A DNA stretch of 6,365 bases, from positions 1-6,365 of the forward strand of contig JAOULU010000105.1 in the NCBI GenBank assembly GCA_029881855.1. The letters run 5' to 3'. This DNA comes from Nitrosomonas sp. GTDB lineage: Bacteria; Pseudomonadota; Gammaproteobacteria; Burkholderiales; Nitrosomonadaceae. Positions 1 to 6,201 of this stretch are shown here, in pieces. A program made the position numbers and the translations under genes. Position 1 is the first letter of the stretch. Each line of letters opens with the position of its first letter. The notes below the pieces were generated by a model. It was not told the DNA's origin. It saw only the letters and a program-made list of their open reading frames with translations, and searched no databases.

Positions 1-2
1 AT

Positions 3-134
3 TTGTCAGCGGATGAAAAGAAGGTGTTAGATAAAAATAATATTGATTTGGTAGCTACAGAAATGAGCAGGACGTCATACTCGATAACAAAGACCAAACA
101 AGGCAACTCGAATCAACAGATTAAGAGCAGTTGA
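3..134 (+). CDS. 3' end of an unrecognised protein gene (partial)
   Basis: An open frame enters from the left edge and ends at TGA 132-134, giving 43 C-terminal residues that begin LSADEKKVLDKNNIDLV and end NQQIKSS. The other two plus-strand frames stop within the first 30 bases, so this is the only frame that could carry a gene from the left. The tail is hydrophilic, rich in Lys, Ser, Thr, Asn and Gln, with no membrane segment or recognised motif, as expected for a disordered C-terminus. It converges with the small minus-strand gene that ends at 225. No intrinsic terminator is visible in the 90 bases between them. I do not recognise the family and assign no function. A chance open frame of 43 codons is possible, hence the moderate confidence. 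Confidence 0.45.
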   Translation: MSADEKKVLDKNNIDLVATEMSRTSYSITKTKQGNSNQQIKSS

Positions 135-224
135 CTTTCCGTATGCATAAACACTATGGTTGATAAACAGAAAAACCTATCCGTTACCCTATCTACTACT
201 TGCAAACTTTAAAACCATAAGACA

Positions 225-383
225 CTAGTCCTGGTTTGCTTCGCCCACAGGTACTTCAGGAGAATCTTCACTTGGAATTAGCTGCTGTTTAGCCTCAGCT
301 TTAAGCTTTCGCTTCGCTTCTTTTTTCTGTTTCTTTGCGATATCTCTCTGACGTTTAGCGTACTCATAATTGGGTTTGGCCAT
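225..383 (-). CDS. small, very basic conserved-type protein, 52 aa
   Basis: The minus-strand ATG at 383-381 opens 52 codons and stops at TAG 227-225. The protein begins MAKPNYEYAKRQRDIAKKQK and continues as a Lys/Arg/Ala/Gln-rich helix-forming stretch to about residue 35. An acidic tail (SEDSPEVPVGEANQD) follows, so charge is split between a basic front and an acidic end. No membrane segment, Cys pair or catalytic motif is present. From memory, short proteins starting MAKPNY.AKRQRD.AKK recur in beta- and gammaproteobacterial genomes as uncharacterised proteins; this was not checked by search. Upstream lies a weak purine-rich ribosome site (AAAGAAGA, about 6 bases before the ATG). The gene lies 202 bases downstream of glnS on the same strand, so it could be read from the glnS transcript or from an unseen promoter. 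A nucleic-acid or ribosome-associated role would suit the composition but is only inference. Confidence 0.7.
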   Translation of the reverse strand: MAKPNYEYAKRQRDIAKKQKKEAKRKLKAEAKQQLIPSEDSPEVPVGEANQD

Positions 384-501
384 GTTCGGTCTTCTTTAGT
401 TAAATTTGCGGTGTAAGTATGTACTGCCTTAAGAGGTTGTCATCGCATGGACCCAATTAACGGAGTCATAATCATTAATTTTATAGCCTTGATCGACACC
501 C

Positions 502-539
502 CGCTGATGCCCTCATCATACAATAAAATTGCTTCAGCG
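502..539. repeat. imperfect inverted repeat in the glnS downstream gap
   Basis: CGCTGATGC (502-510) and GCTTCAGCG (531-539) can pair at 8 of 9 positions around a 20-base AT-rich loop. On the plus strand the stem is followed by TTTATTGTTT, loosely like a weak terminator. On the minus strand, the direction of glnS and the small gene, there is no T tract after it, so it does not look like a glnS terminator. It may be a weak RNA stem or chance. Confidence 0.3.
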
Positions 540-585
540 TTTATTGTTTACGTTATCTACTGGCCATTACACAATTCACACATAG

Positions 586-2292
586 TTAAACACTGGTAAT
601 TTTTTCCCAAGAGTCTCGCAATGTCACTGCGCGATTAAACACAGGTTTCCCCGGTTTTGTGTCCGTGTGGTCGGCGATAAAATAACCATTGCGTTCAAAT
701 TGGAATGATTGTCCAGGTTCTGCATGACTCAGCGACTGTTCCACATAAGCAACAATAACTTCTTTTGACTCAGGATTTAGCAATGTCTTGTAATCTTTAT
801 CACCAGTGTCCGGGTAAGGATCAACAAATAACCGGTCATAGAGTCTTACTTCTGCCTGCCCAACATGTTTAGCGGAAAGCCAGTGAATATTACCTTTGAC
901 CTTACGTTTTTTAGCGCCTTCCGTTCCACTTTTGGTATCAGCATCGTAGGTACAATGAATAGCCTCAATGTCACCCGCCGCATTTTTATCAACAGCAACA
1001 CATTTCACAATATAAGCATAACGTAAGCGCACTTCTGCACCGGGCGATAGACGAAAATAGCCCTTGGCAGGCTCTTCCATAAAGTCATCGCGCTCAATGT
1101 AGATCGTCTTTGATAACGGCACAATGCGACTTTCCCACTCTGGCTTTTTAGGATGATTCGGCGCAAAACAATCTTCTTCCTGGTCTTCTGGATAATTATC
1201 AATAATCAGTTTTAATGGCTTCAGCACAACAACCCGACGTGGTGCGGATTCATTTAAATCTTCACGCAAGCAATCTTCTAGTACACTCACATCAATCCAC
1301 GAGTCCGCTTTACTCACACCAATACGCTCAATGAACTGACGAATTGATTTGGGAGTATATCCACGCCGACGTACCCCTGCCAGTGTACTTAAACGCGGGT
1401 CATCCCAGCCGTCTACGAGGCCAGATTCAACCAACTCAATCATTTTGCGTTTACTCATGACGGTGTAGGTCAAATTGAGACGAGCAAATTCTATTTGCTG
1501 CGGATGGCAAGGCACGTTATCGACCAATTGATCAAGCACCCAGTCATAAAGTGGGCGATGATCTTCAAATTCCAGGGTACAAAGAGAGTGCGTAATTCTT
1601 TCAATTGCATCAGATATGCAATGCGTATAGTCATACATGGGATAAATACACCATTTATCACCCGTACGCTGATGGTGAATATGGCGAATTCGGTAAATAA
1701 CTGGATCACGCATATTCATATTGGGTGAAGACATATCAATCTTGGCTCTCAGAACATATTTTCCATCTGGAAACTCGCCTGCTTTCATACGCCGAAATAA
1801 ATCCAGGCTTTCATCTACCGGGCGGTCACGATAAGGACTATTTTGCCCTGGGCTGGTTAAAGTGCCACGCCGTTCACGAATTTCATCCGCGCTCAGGCTT
1901 TCCACATACGCTTTTCCCTGAGCAATCAAATATTCAGCAAATGCATAAAGCTGGTCAAAATAATCTGAGGAATAATGCAAATTCTGCCCCCAATCGAACC
2001 CCAGCCACGCAACATTTTCACAAATTGCATCAACATATTCCTGTGCTTCTTTCTCAGGATTGGTATCATCAAAACGTAAGTGACATACGCCGTTATAATC
2101 ATGTGCAATACCAAAATTCAGACAAATACTTTTTGCATGGCCAATATGTAAATAGCCATTAGGTTCCGGTGGAAACCTGGTCTCCACACGCTGCCCCCAT
2201 TTGCCAGCACGATTATCTTCATCAATAATGCTACGAATAAAATTAGAAACAACCACTTCATTTGGCAAACTGGTTACAGGTTTATCTTTCAA
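586..2292 (-). CDS. glnS: glutaminyl-tRNA synthetase (GlnRS)
   Basis: This cytoplasmic class I enzyme charges tRNA-Gln with glutamine using ATP. The 568-residue product aligns along its whole length with E. coli GlnRS (554 aa). Visible landmarks are NFIR at 17-20, the ATP-binding HIGH motif in [14 protein letters not shown] (42-55), RFDDTNP at 73-79, NSPYRDR at 151-157, DPVIYRI at 196-202, [14 protein letters not shown] at 215-228, and the KMSKS-type loop VMSKRK at 278-283. The beta-barrel anticodon-binding domain fills roughly residue 345 to the end, with EVRLYDRLF (481-489) and [14 protein letters not shown] (549-562). The start is TTG at 2292-2290. No ATG or GTG lies upstream in frame before a stop, and GAGAG sits 6 bases before the TTG. 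The 16 residues before NFIR are somewhat longer than in E. coli. It is transcribed divergently from the antiporter gene, and no intrinsic terminator is seen after it. Nothing in it looks damaged. Confidence 0.98.
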   Translation of the reverse strand: MKDKPVTSLPNEVVVSNFIRSIIDEDNRAGKWGQRVETRFPPEPNGYLHIGHAKSICLNFGIAHDYNGVCHLRFDDTNPEKEAQEYVDAICENVAWLGFDWGQNLHYSSDYFDQLYAFAEYLIAQGKAYVESLSADEIRERRGTLTSPGQNSPYRDRPVDESLDLFRRMKAGEFPDGKYVLRAKIDMSSPNMNMRDPVIYRIRHIHHQRTGDKWCIYPMYDYTHCISDAIERITHSLCTLEFEDHRPLYDWVLDQLVDNVPCHPQQIEFARLNLTYTVMSKRKMIELVESGLVDGWDDPRLSTLAGVRRRGYTPKSIRQFIERIGVSKADSWIDVSVLEDCLREDLNESAPRRVVVLKPLKLIIDNYPEDQEEDCFAPNHPKKPEWESRIVPLSKTIYIERDDFMEEPAKGYFRLSPGAEVRLRYAYIVKCVAVDKNAAGDIEAIHCTYDADTKSGTEGAKKRKVKGNIHWLSAKHVGQAEVRLYDRLFVDPYPDTGDKDYKTLLNPESKEVIVAYVEQSLSHAEPGQSFQFERNGYFIADHTDTKPGKPVFNRAVTLRDSWEKITSV

Positions 2293-2298
2293 GTTAGT

Positions 2299-2303
2299 CT
2301 CTC
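2299..2303 (-). promoter_or_regulatory. ribosome binding site deciding the glnS TTG start
   Basis: The minus strand reads CCGAGAGACTAAC before the TTG, placing GAGAG (2303-2299) 6 bases from the start codon. In-frame alternatives downstream (TTG at residue 9, GTG at residue 13) have no clear purine-rich site at suitable spacing, so TTG at 2292 is preferred. Confidence 0.5.
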
Positions 2304-2312
2304 GGAGTATGT

Positions 2313-2339
2313 TTGATACGATTGGATGCTAATTATAAC
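2313..2339 (+). promoter_or_regulatory. predicted promoter of the antiporter gene
   Basis: TTGATA (2313-2318) and TATAAC (2334-2339) are separated by 15 bp, slightly short for sigma70; taking TTTGAT as the -35 gives 16 bp. This would start the transcript near 2346, leaving a leader of about 35 bases before the ATG at 2382. The -10 box overlaps the minus-strand TATAAT of glnS. Confidence 0.4.
2332..2337 (-). promoter_or_regulatory. predicted -10 box for glnS
   Basis: On the minus strand 2337-2332 reads TATAAT, a perfect sigma70 -10 hexamer, about 40 bases upstream of the glnS TTG. No good -35 hexamer lies 16-18 bases upstream; the best is GTGAAT-like near 2355-2360. It overlaps the -10 candidate of the divergent antiporter promoter. 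The call rests on hexamer match and position only. Confidence 0.4.
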
Positions 2340-2369
2340 GACGATCGACTGAAAATTCACTAAAACACC

Positions 2370-2374
2370 AAGGA
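2370..2374 (+). promoter_or_regulatory. strong ribosome binding site of the antiporter gene
   Basis: AAGGA lies 7 bases before the ATG at 2382, close to ideal Shine-Dalgarno sequence and spacing, and supports that start. Confidence 0.7.
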
Positions 2375-2381
2375 AACGTAA

Positions 2382-3782
2382 ATGGTCTTGATTTTGTTAT
2401 CTATTGCAGGCATTCTTTATTTTGCTTTGCAACTTGAAGATAAATTTAAAATCCCATCTCCACTTGGATTAATTGGCCTATCTTTTCTGTTTCATTATTT
2501 TTTACATGCTTCACCACTTTTCACCAGCAACCCTGCAGACTTTGCAGCATTGGTATTGTTCTTATTACCGATCCTATTAATCTCTGACTCTTTAGAACTT
2601 ACCGTAAAAGATCTAAAAGAAAACGGTTTGAGCCTATTTTATCTTTCCGTAGTAGCAGTCGCTCTATCCATACTTGCCGCTATATTCACCGCTGATCTTA
2701 TTTTTGCTGATTACCACTTATCCTCAGCCGCAGTGATTGTTTTATTTGCCATGGTGTTGGCAACTGACCCCGTTTCTGTTGTCAGTATTTTCTCAAAATT
2801 CTCATTGCCACACCGGCTAAAAATCCTGGCAGAAGGAGAAAGCTTGTTTAACGATGCTACCGCTTTAATTATATTTGTCTTTATTGGTCTTTATGCATTA
2901 GATGGTGGTGAGATTACTTTCGGCTATGTATCAGAAACCAGTTTAATTGTTATTTTAGGCTCTGCCGCGTTAGGCATCTTTATCGGTTATCTGGGTCTAT
3001 TCGTTCTTAAAACAACTGAAAATCGAATTGCCGAAATGATGGTAATTCTATGTACTGGATACGGCGCTTTTGAAATTGCTGAACACTTCTACACGCTACT
3101 TAATTTGTTTGGTAGTCACTCTCATCTACATCTATCAGGCATCTTGTCTTGCATTATGGCAACCATCACCGTGCAACACGTTATGACCAAAGCACTTGAT
3201 GAAGAGGCCTCACGTTTAGATGCAGACGAAGAAGCACTGCAACAAGCCGCACAAAGATCAGAACCTTCACGAGGACTCATAACAGGTCTAGTAAAACGAA
3301 TTAAAACCACTATTGAAGAACGAGACCGTCATATCCGCAGCAAAGAAGATATTCAGTTATTGGCAATTATAGCCAATACAATTTTATTCGTTGCAATGGC
3401 GGAAATCATTGACCTCAAGCAATTATGGCAATTCAAAGTTGAAATTCTAGGTATGTTTTTAGCAACTACGGTTATTCGTGCCTTGATGATGGCCAAATTT
3501 GCCATCATTACCAACCAAACCATAAAAATGACGAATATTAATCTCCGTTGGTGGGGTATTCTCACCTTTGCAGGTATAAAAGGCGGCTTGTCAATTGTCA
3601 TGTTGATGATGATTCCTCCTTCATTTGAACACTTACAAATGTTTCAGTCCGTTGTGATTGGCGTCATTCTTCTATCCACATTTATTTATTCAGCCATTCT
3701 CGTCACCATCATCACAAAAAACAAACACATCTTTGCGCTTGAAATGAAAGCCGAACACCAAATACATCACCCAAAATCATAA
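2382..3782 (+). CDS. CPA1-type cation/proton (Na+/H+) antiporter
   Basis: This inner-membrane transporter of the monovalent cation:proton antiporter-1 (NhaP/NHE-like) superfamily should exchange cytoplasmic Na+ or K+ for protons in pH and salt homeostasis. The 466 residues form about a dozen hydrophobic segments: roughly 1-17, 27-42, 54-69, 83-106, 113-136, 157-171, 186-209, 219-238, 250-266, 326-343, 353-376, 390-411 and 420-445. Family signatures are LPILLISDSLEL (62-73), ATDPVSV (127-133), EGESLFNDATAL (151-162) with the N157-D158 pair typical of electroneutral CPA1 exchangers, and GIKGGLSI (398-405), which matches the usual GLRGAVSL position. Two points stand out: Lys400 where Arg is common, and a highly charged loop at about 268-324. 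A His-rich patch (HSHLHL, 246-251) precedes the SGIL helix. The start has a strong ribosome site. The gene is monocistronic by layout. Ion specificity cannot be read from sequence. Confidence 0.88.
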   Translation: MVLILLSIAGILYFALQLEDKFKIPSPLGLIGLSFLFHYFLHASPLFTSNPADFAALVLFLLPILLISDSLELTVKDLKENGLSLFYLSVVAVALSILAAIFTADLIFADYHLSSAAVIVLFAMVLATDPVSVVSIFSKFSLPHRLKILAEGESLFNDATALIIFVFIGLYALDGGEITFGYVSETSLIVILGSAALGIFIGYLGLFVLKTTENRIAEMMVILCTGYGAFEIAEHFYTLLNLFGSHSHLHLSGILSCIMATITVQHVMTKALDEEASRLDADEEALQQAAQRSEPSRGLITGLVKRIKTTIEERDRHIRSKEDIQLLAIIANTILFVAMAEIIDLKQLWQFKVEILGMFLATTVIRALMMAKFAIITNQTIKMTNINLRWWGILTFAGIKGGLSIVMLMMIPPSFEHLQMFQSVVIGVILLSTFIYSAILVTIITKNKHIFALEMKAEHQIHHPKS

Positions 3783-3926
3783 ATACTTGTATCATAACTT
3801 GGTCAAAACTTGTGACAATGAGCATCACCTAAATGTACCCCTTTATTTATTATGAATAAGCTTTATTCTTCACGCCCTATTTAACACTGAAGCACTTGCA
3901 CCCCCTTAAAATAGGTCATTCTGTAT

Positions 3927-3955
3927 TTGACTTTTATCAATGTGTAGCATAGAAT
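3927..3955 (+). promoter_or_regulatory. strong sigma70-type promoter of rplM-rpsI
   Basis: TTGACT (3927-3932), a 17-bp spacer and TAGAAT (3950-3955) match the sigma70 consensus at 5 of 6 bases in each hexamer with ideal spacing. Transcription would begin near 3961-3963, giving a leader of only about 30 bases before the GTG start at 3991. That leader is short for an elaborate r-protein regulatory structure. An in-frame ATG at 3940 falls inside the spacer, so it should not be in the mRNA. Confidence 0.75.
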
Positions 3956-3977
3956 CATCGGCTCTCTTTGAATACGC

Positions 3978-3985
3978 AGGACAGG
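3978..3985 (+). promoter_or_regulatory. ribosome binding site deciding the rplM GTG start
   Basis: AGGACAGG places AGGA 9 bases and AGG 5 bases before the GTG at 3991. Together with alignment to the L13 N-terminus (MKTFSAKP), it fixes GTG rather than the upstream ATG as the start. Confidence 0.65.
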
Positions 3986-3990
3986 TTTTT

Positions 3991-4425
3991 GTGAAAACAT
4001 TTTCAGCCAAGCCACAAGAAGTAAACCATGACTGGTTCGTCATTGACGCAACCGATAAAGTACTGGGTCGCCTAGCATCGGCCATTGCACATCGTTTACG
4101 TGGCAAACATAAGCCAATTTATACGCCGCATGTTGATACGGGCGACTATATTGTTGTCGTCAATGTTGATAAATTACGTGTCACGGGTAATAAAGCAGAA
4201 GACAAAATTTATTATCGTCACAGTGGCTATCCAGGCGGTCTTTACGAAACAAACTTTAAGAAAATGCATACGCGTTTTCCAGGTCGCCCACTTGAAAAAG
4301 CAGTAAAGGGTATGTTGCCTAAAGGTCCGCTTGGCAACGCCATGTTGAAAAAACTCAGACTCTATGCGGGTGATATGCATCCTCATGCAGCACAACAACC
4401 AAAATCACTTGAAGTTAGGGCTTAA
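3991..4425 (+). CDS. rplM: 50S ribosomal protein L13 (uL13)
   Basis: L13 is an early-assembling protein of the large ribosomal subunit that binds 23S rRNA. The product is 144 residues (E. coli 142) and begins [20 protein letters not shown], the canonical L13 start. Further landmarks are LGRLAS (25-30), [20 protein letters not shown] (35-54), [20 protein letters not shown] (64-83) and the family signature region [20 protein letters not shown] (105-124), then [13 protein letters not shown] (125-137). The start is GTG at 3991, supported by homology, a ribosome site and the promoter position. The longer reading from ATG 3940 would add 17 unrelated residues encoded by promoter DNA. The C-terminus ends LEVRA, slightly longer than the LEI I recall in relatives. 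rpsI follows after 2 bases, the near-universal L13-S9 operon. E. coli L13 is reported to autoregulate this operon; whether that holds here is not visible. Confidence 0.97.
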   Translation: MKTFSAKPQEVNHDWFVIDATDKVLGRLASAIAHRLRGKHKPIYTPHVDTGDYIVVVNVDKLRVTGNKAEDKIYYRHSGYPGGLYETNFKKMHTRFPGRPLEKAVKGMLPKGPLGNAMLKKLRLYAGDMHPHAAQQPKSLEVRA

Positions 4426-4427
4426 TT

Positions 4428-4820
4428 ATGGGTATTCAATATAATTACGGAACTGGTCGACGTAAAAGCGCTGTCGCACGTGTTTTTATCAAACCTGGTA
4501 AAGGTGCGATAGTTATCAATAACAAACCTGTTGATGAATTTTTTTCACGTGAGACAGGTCGTATGATTGTACGTCAGCCCCTCGAATTAACAGAAAACCT
4601 CACATCATTTGACATCATGGTTAATATTCATGGTGGCGGAGAGTCAGGTCAAGCAGGCGCAGTTCGTCACGGTATTACACGCGCATTGATAGATTATGAT
4701 GCAACACTTAAACCTGTACTCAGCAAAGCTGGACTGGTTACACGTGACGCAAGAGAAGTTGAAAGAAAGAAAGTAGGCTTACGTAAAGCACGACGTCGTA
4801 AACAATTCTCTAAACGATAA
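4428..4820 (+). CDS. rpsI: 30S ribosomal protein S9 (uS9)
   Basis: S9 sits in the head of the small subunit, where its C-terminal tail reaches the P-site tRNA. The 130 residues match the E. coli length and align throughout: [18 protein letters not shown] (7-24), [14 protein letters not shown] (41-54), [19 protein letters not shown] (69-87), [20 protein letters not shown] (103-122) and the conserved terminal SKR, whose last Arg contacts tRNA. The ATG is 2 bases after the rplM stop. Its ribosome site, AGGG (4417-4420), lies within the final codons of rplM, so the two cistrons are probably translationally coupled. A strong terminator starts 16 bases after its stop, closing the operon. Confidence 0.98.
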   Translation: MGIQYNYGTGRRKSAVARVFIKPGKGAIVINNKPVDEFFSRETGRMIVRQPLELTENLTSFDIMVNIHGGGESGQAGAVRHGITRALIDYDATLKPVLSKAGLVTRDAREVERKKVGLRKARRRKQFSKR

Positions 4821-4835
4821 AGATTGCTCATCGAC

Positions 4836-4869
4836 AAAAAAAGCCGCCTTTCTTATGGCGGCTTTTTTG
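4836..4869 (+). terminator. rho-independent terminator of rplM-rpsI
   Basis: GCCGCC (4843-4848) pairs with GGCGGC (4857-4862) around the 8-base loop TTTCTTAT. The flanking A run (4836-4842) pairs with the T run (4863-4868), extending the stem to 12 bp. The T run follows the GC stem as expected for a terminator. The A run would give a T tract on the other strand too, so it could work in both directions, although no minus-strand gene enters it here. Confidence 0.93.
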
Positions 4870-4913
4870 TTATATATTTACGAAAATACTTACTAATTCC
4901 TAATCAAATACAA

Positions 4914-4943
4914 TTGATACGACTATCAGTAATTCCGTAATAA
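4914..4943 (+). promoter_or_regulatory. predicted argC promoter
   Basis: TTGATA (4914-4919), an 18-bp spacer and TAATAA (4938-4943) form a plausible sigma70 promoter. The transcript would start near 4950, about 33 bases before the argC ATG. The strong terminator upstream makes a separate argC promoter necessary. No convincing ArgR operator is seen near it. Confidence 0.45.
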
Positions 4944-4973
4944 TAAAACGTACCCACTTGAATTAAAGAATTT

Positions 4974-4977
4974 GGAG
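4974..4977 (+). promoter_or_regulatory. argC ribosome binding site
   Basis: GGAG within TTTGGAGTCACA lies 5 bases before the ATG at 4983. The spacing is slightly short but acceptable, and it supports this start. Confidence 0.6.
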
Positions 4978-4982
4978 TCACA

Positions 4983-6011
4983 ATGATTAATATAGGCATC
5001 GTTGGTGGAACAGGTTATACCGGCGTAGAATTATTACGTTTTCTAGTACAGCACCCTAAAGTAAATATACAGACAATTACTTCACGCAGTGAAGCCGGGA
5101 TGGATGTGTCTGAGCTATTTACTAACTTAAGAGGACATATCAATCTTAAATTCAGTAACCCTGCCGATGCAAAACTTGATACCTGCGACCTGGTTTTCTT
5201 TGCTACACCCAATGGTATTGCCATGCAAGAAACGGAAGCATTACTTAATGCTGGCGTTAAAGTTATTGATCTTGCCGCAGATTTTCGTATCAAAGATATA
5301 GCCGAATGGGAAAAATGGTATGGCATGCAACATGCATGTCCAAATTTAGTCGCTGAAGCTGTCTATGGTTTACCAGAAATCAACCGTGAAAAAATCAAAA
5401 CCGCACGCTTAATAGCTAACCCTGGTTGTTATCCAACCGCCGTACAACTGGGCTTCTTACCTTTAATAGAAGCTGGCATTATTGATACAGACCATCTTAT
5501 TGCTGATGTAAAATCAGGGGTCTCTGGCGCAGGAAGAAAAGCCGCTGTTCACACATTACACGCTGAAGCTTCGGATAACTTTAAAGCCTATGGCGTACCA
5601 GGACATCGGCATTTACCCGAAATCAAGCAGGGCCTGTCTAATATTGCAGGAAAACCTGTTGGCTTGACTTTTGTGCCCCATCTCGTACCAATGAACAGAG
5701 GCATCCATGCTACGCTCTACGCAAAGCTAACAAAAAAGATCAACCTACAAGCGTTATATGAAAAACGTTATGTGGATGAAACATTTGTTGATATTTTGCC
5801 CAGTGGAATGCATCCCGAAACACGCTCCGTGCGTGGCTCCAACATATGCCGCATCGCTATACACCAACCACAAGAAGGCGACACAGCTGTCATCCTATCA
5901 GTTACTGACAACCTAGTGAAAGGTGCCGCAGGCCAAGCAATACAGAATATGAATCTTATGCTTAATTTACCTGAAACAATGGGAATCGACCAAGTTCCAT
6001 TATTACCTTAA
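4983..6011 (+). CDS. argC: N-acetyl-gamma-glutamyl-phosphate reductase
   Basis: ArgC catalyses the third step of arginine synthesis in the cytoplasm, the NADPH-dependent reduction of N-acetylglutamyl-5-phosphate to the semialdehyde. The 342 residues are typical of the bacterial type 1 enzyme. Visible features are the N-terminal Rossmann nucleotide-binding motif [15 protein letters not shown] (5-19), FFATPNG (72-78), DLAADFR (96-102), VYGLPE (127-132), the active site NPGCYPTA (146-153) with catalytic nucleophile Cys149, SGVSGAGRK (178-186), the GHRHLPEI loop (207-214) with its candidate catalytic His, and [12 protein letters not shown] (230-241). [11 protein letters not shown] (314-324) near the end is also typical. 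All key residues are present. The neighbouring r-protein operon is separated by a strong terminator, so argC is probably its own unit, possibly leading into the downstream membrane protein after a 190-base gap. No other arg gene is in the window. Confidence 0.97.
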   Translation: MINIGIVGGTGYTGVELLRFLVQHPKVNIQTITSRSEAGMDVSELFTNLRGHINLKFSNPADAKLDTCDLVFFATPNGIAMQETEALLNAGVKVIDLAADFRIKDIAEWEKWYGMQHACPNLVAEAVYGLPEINREKIKTARLIANPGCYPTAVQLGFLPLIEAGIIDTDHLIADVKSGVSGAGRKAAVHTLHAEASDNFKAYGVPGHRHLPEIKQGLSNIAGKPVGLTFVPHLVPMNRGIHATLYAKLTKKINLQALYEKRYVDETFVDILPSGMHPETRSVRGSNICRIAIHQPQEGDTAVILSVTDNLVKGAAGQAIQNMNLMLNLPETMGIDQVPLLP

Positions 6012-6201
6012 TTCATTATTCTCAATTACCTGAGAAACACAATAACAAAACCACAACACTTAACCTGATGAAATTACACTATAAACAAATTTCCTTGCAC
6101 AGAATATATAAAGTATACACAACCTTATCCGTTATATTCTATACTTAACATACAATATTTGGTTTAAATTTCAACACCTTTAAATCTATAGAGCCCTACC
6201 T
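6012..6201. other. AT-rich spacer between argC and the next gene
   Basis: These 190 bases are strongly AT-rich and contain several TATA-like stretches (near 6104-6117, 6133-6146 and 6151-6157), but no -35/-10 pair at good spacing can be singled out. AAGTATA (6111-6117) and TATACTT (6140-6146) form a 7-bp inverted repeat with a 22-base gap, a possible regulator site or chance. No terminator hairpin with a T tract is evident. It probably holds the promoter of the gene starting at 6202. Confidence 0.3.

Noticed and set aside
153..218. TATGGTT and AACCATA pair between the convergent ends at the left side
   Set aside because: Seven bases with a loop of around 50 and no T tract on either strand; more likely chance than a shared terminator.
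1725..2162. 145-codon plus-strand ORF inside glnS
   Set aside because: It is antisense to highly conserved glnS sequence, its His/Asn/Gln-rich product resembles no family I know, and it has no independent promoter or ribosome site. It is a shadow of the real gene.
3854..3868. Short hairpin GAATAA-GCT-TTATTC as a terminator for the antiporter gene
   Set aside because: The stem is 6 bp of almost only A-T pairs with a 3-base loop and no strong T tract, so it is too weak to call.
3940..3990. N-terminal extension of rplM from ATG 3940
   Set aside because: The ATG lies in the spacer of a near-consensus promoter, and the 17 extra residues are unlike L13. GTG 3991 matches the family start and has a ribosome site.
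4957..4974. Possible ArgR operator before argC (TTGAATTAAAGAATTTG)
   Set aside because: Only the left half matches the TGAAT half-site of an ARG box. The right half does not give ATTCA at the correct spacing, and the stretch is simply AT-rich.
6068..6148. 26-residue ORF starting MKLHYKQISL after argC
   Set aside because: It has no ribosome site, lies in a promoter-like AT-rich spacer and is too short to support without conservation.
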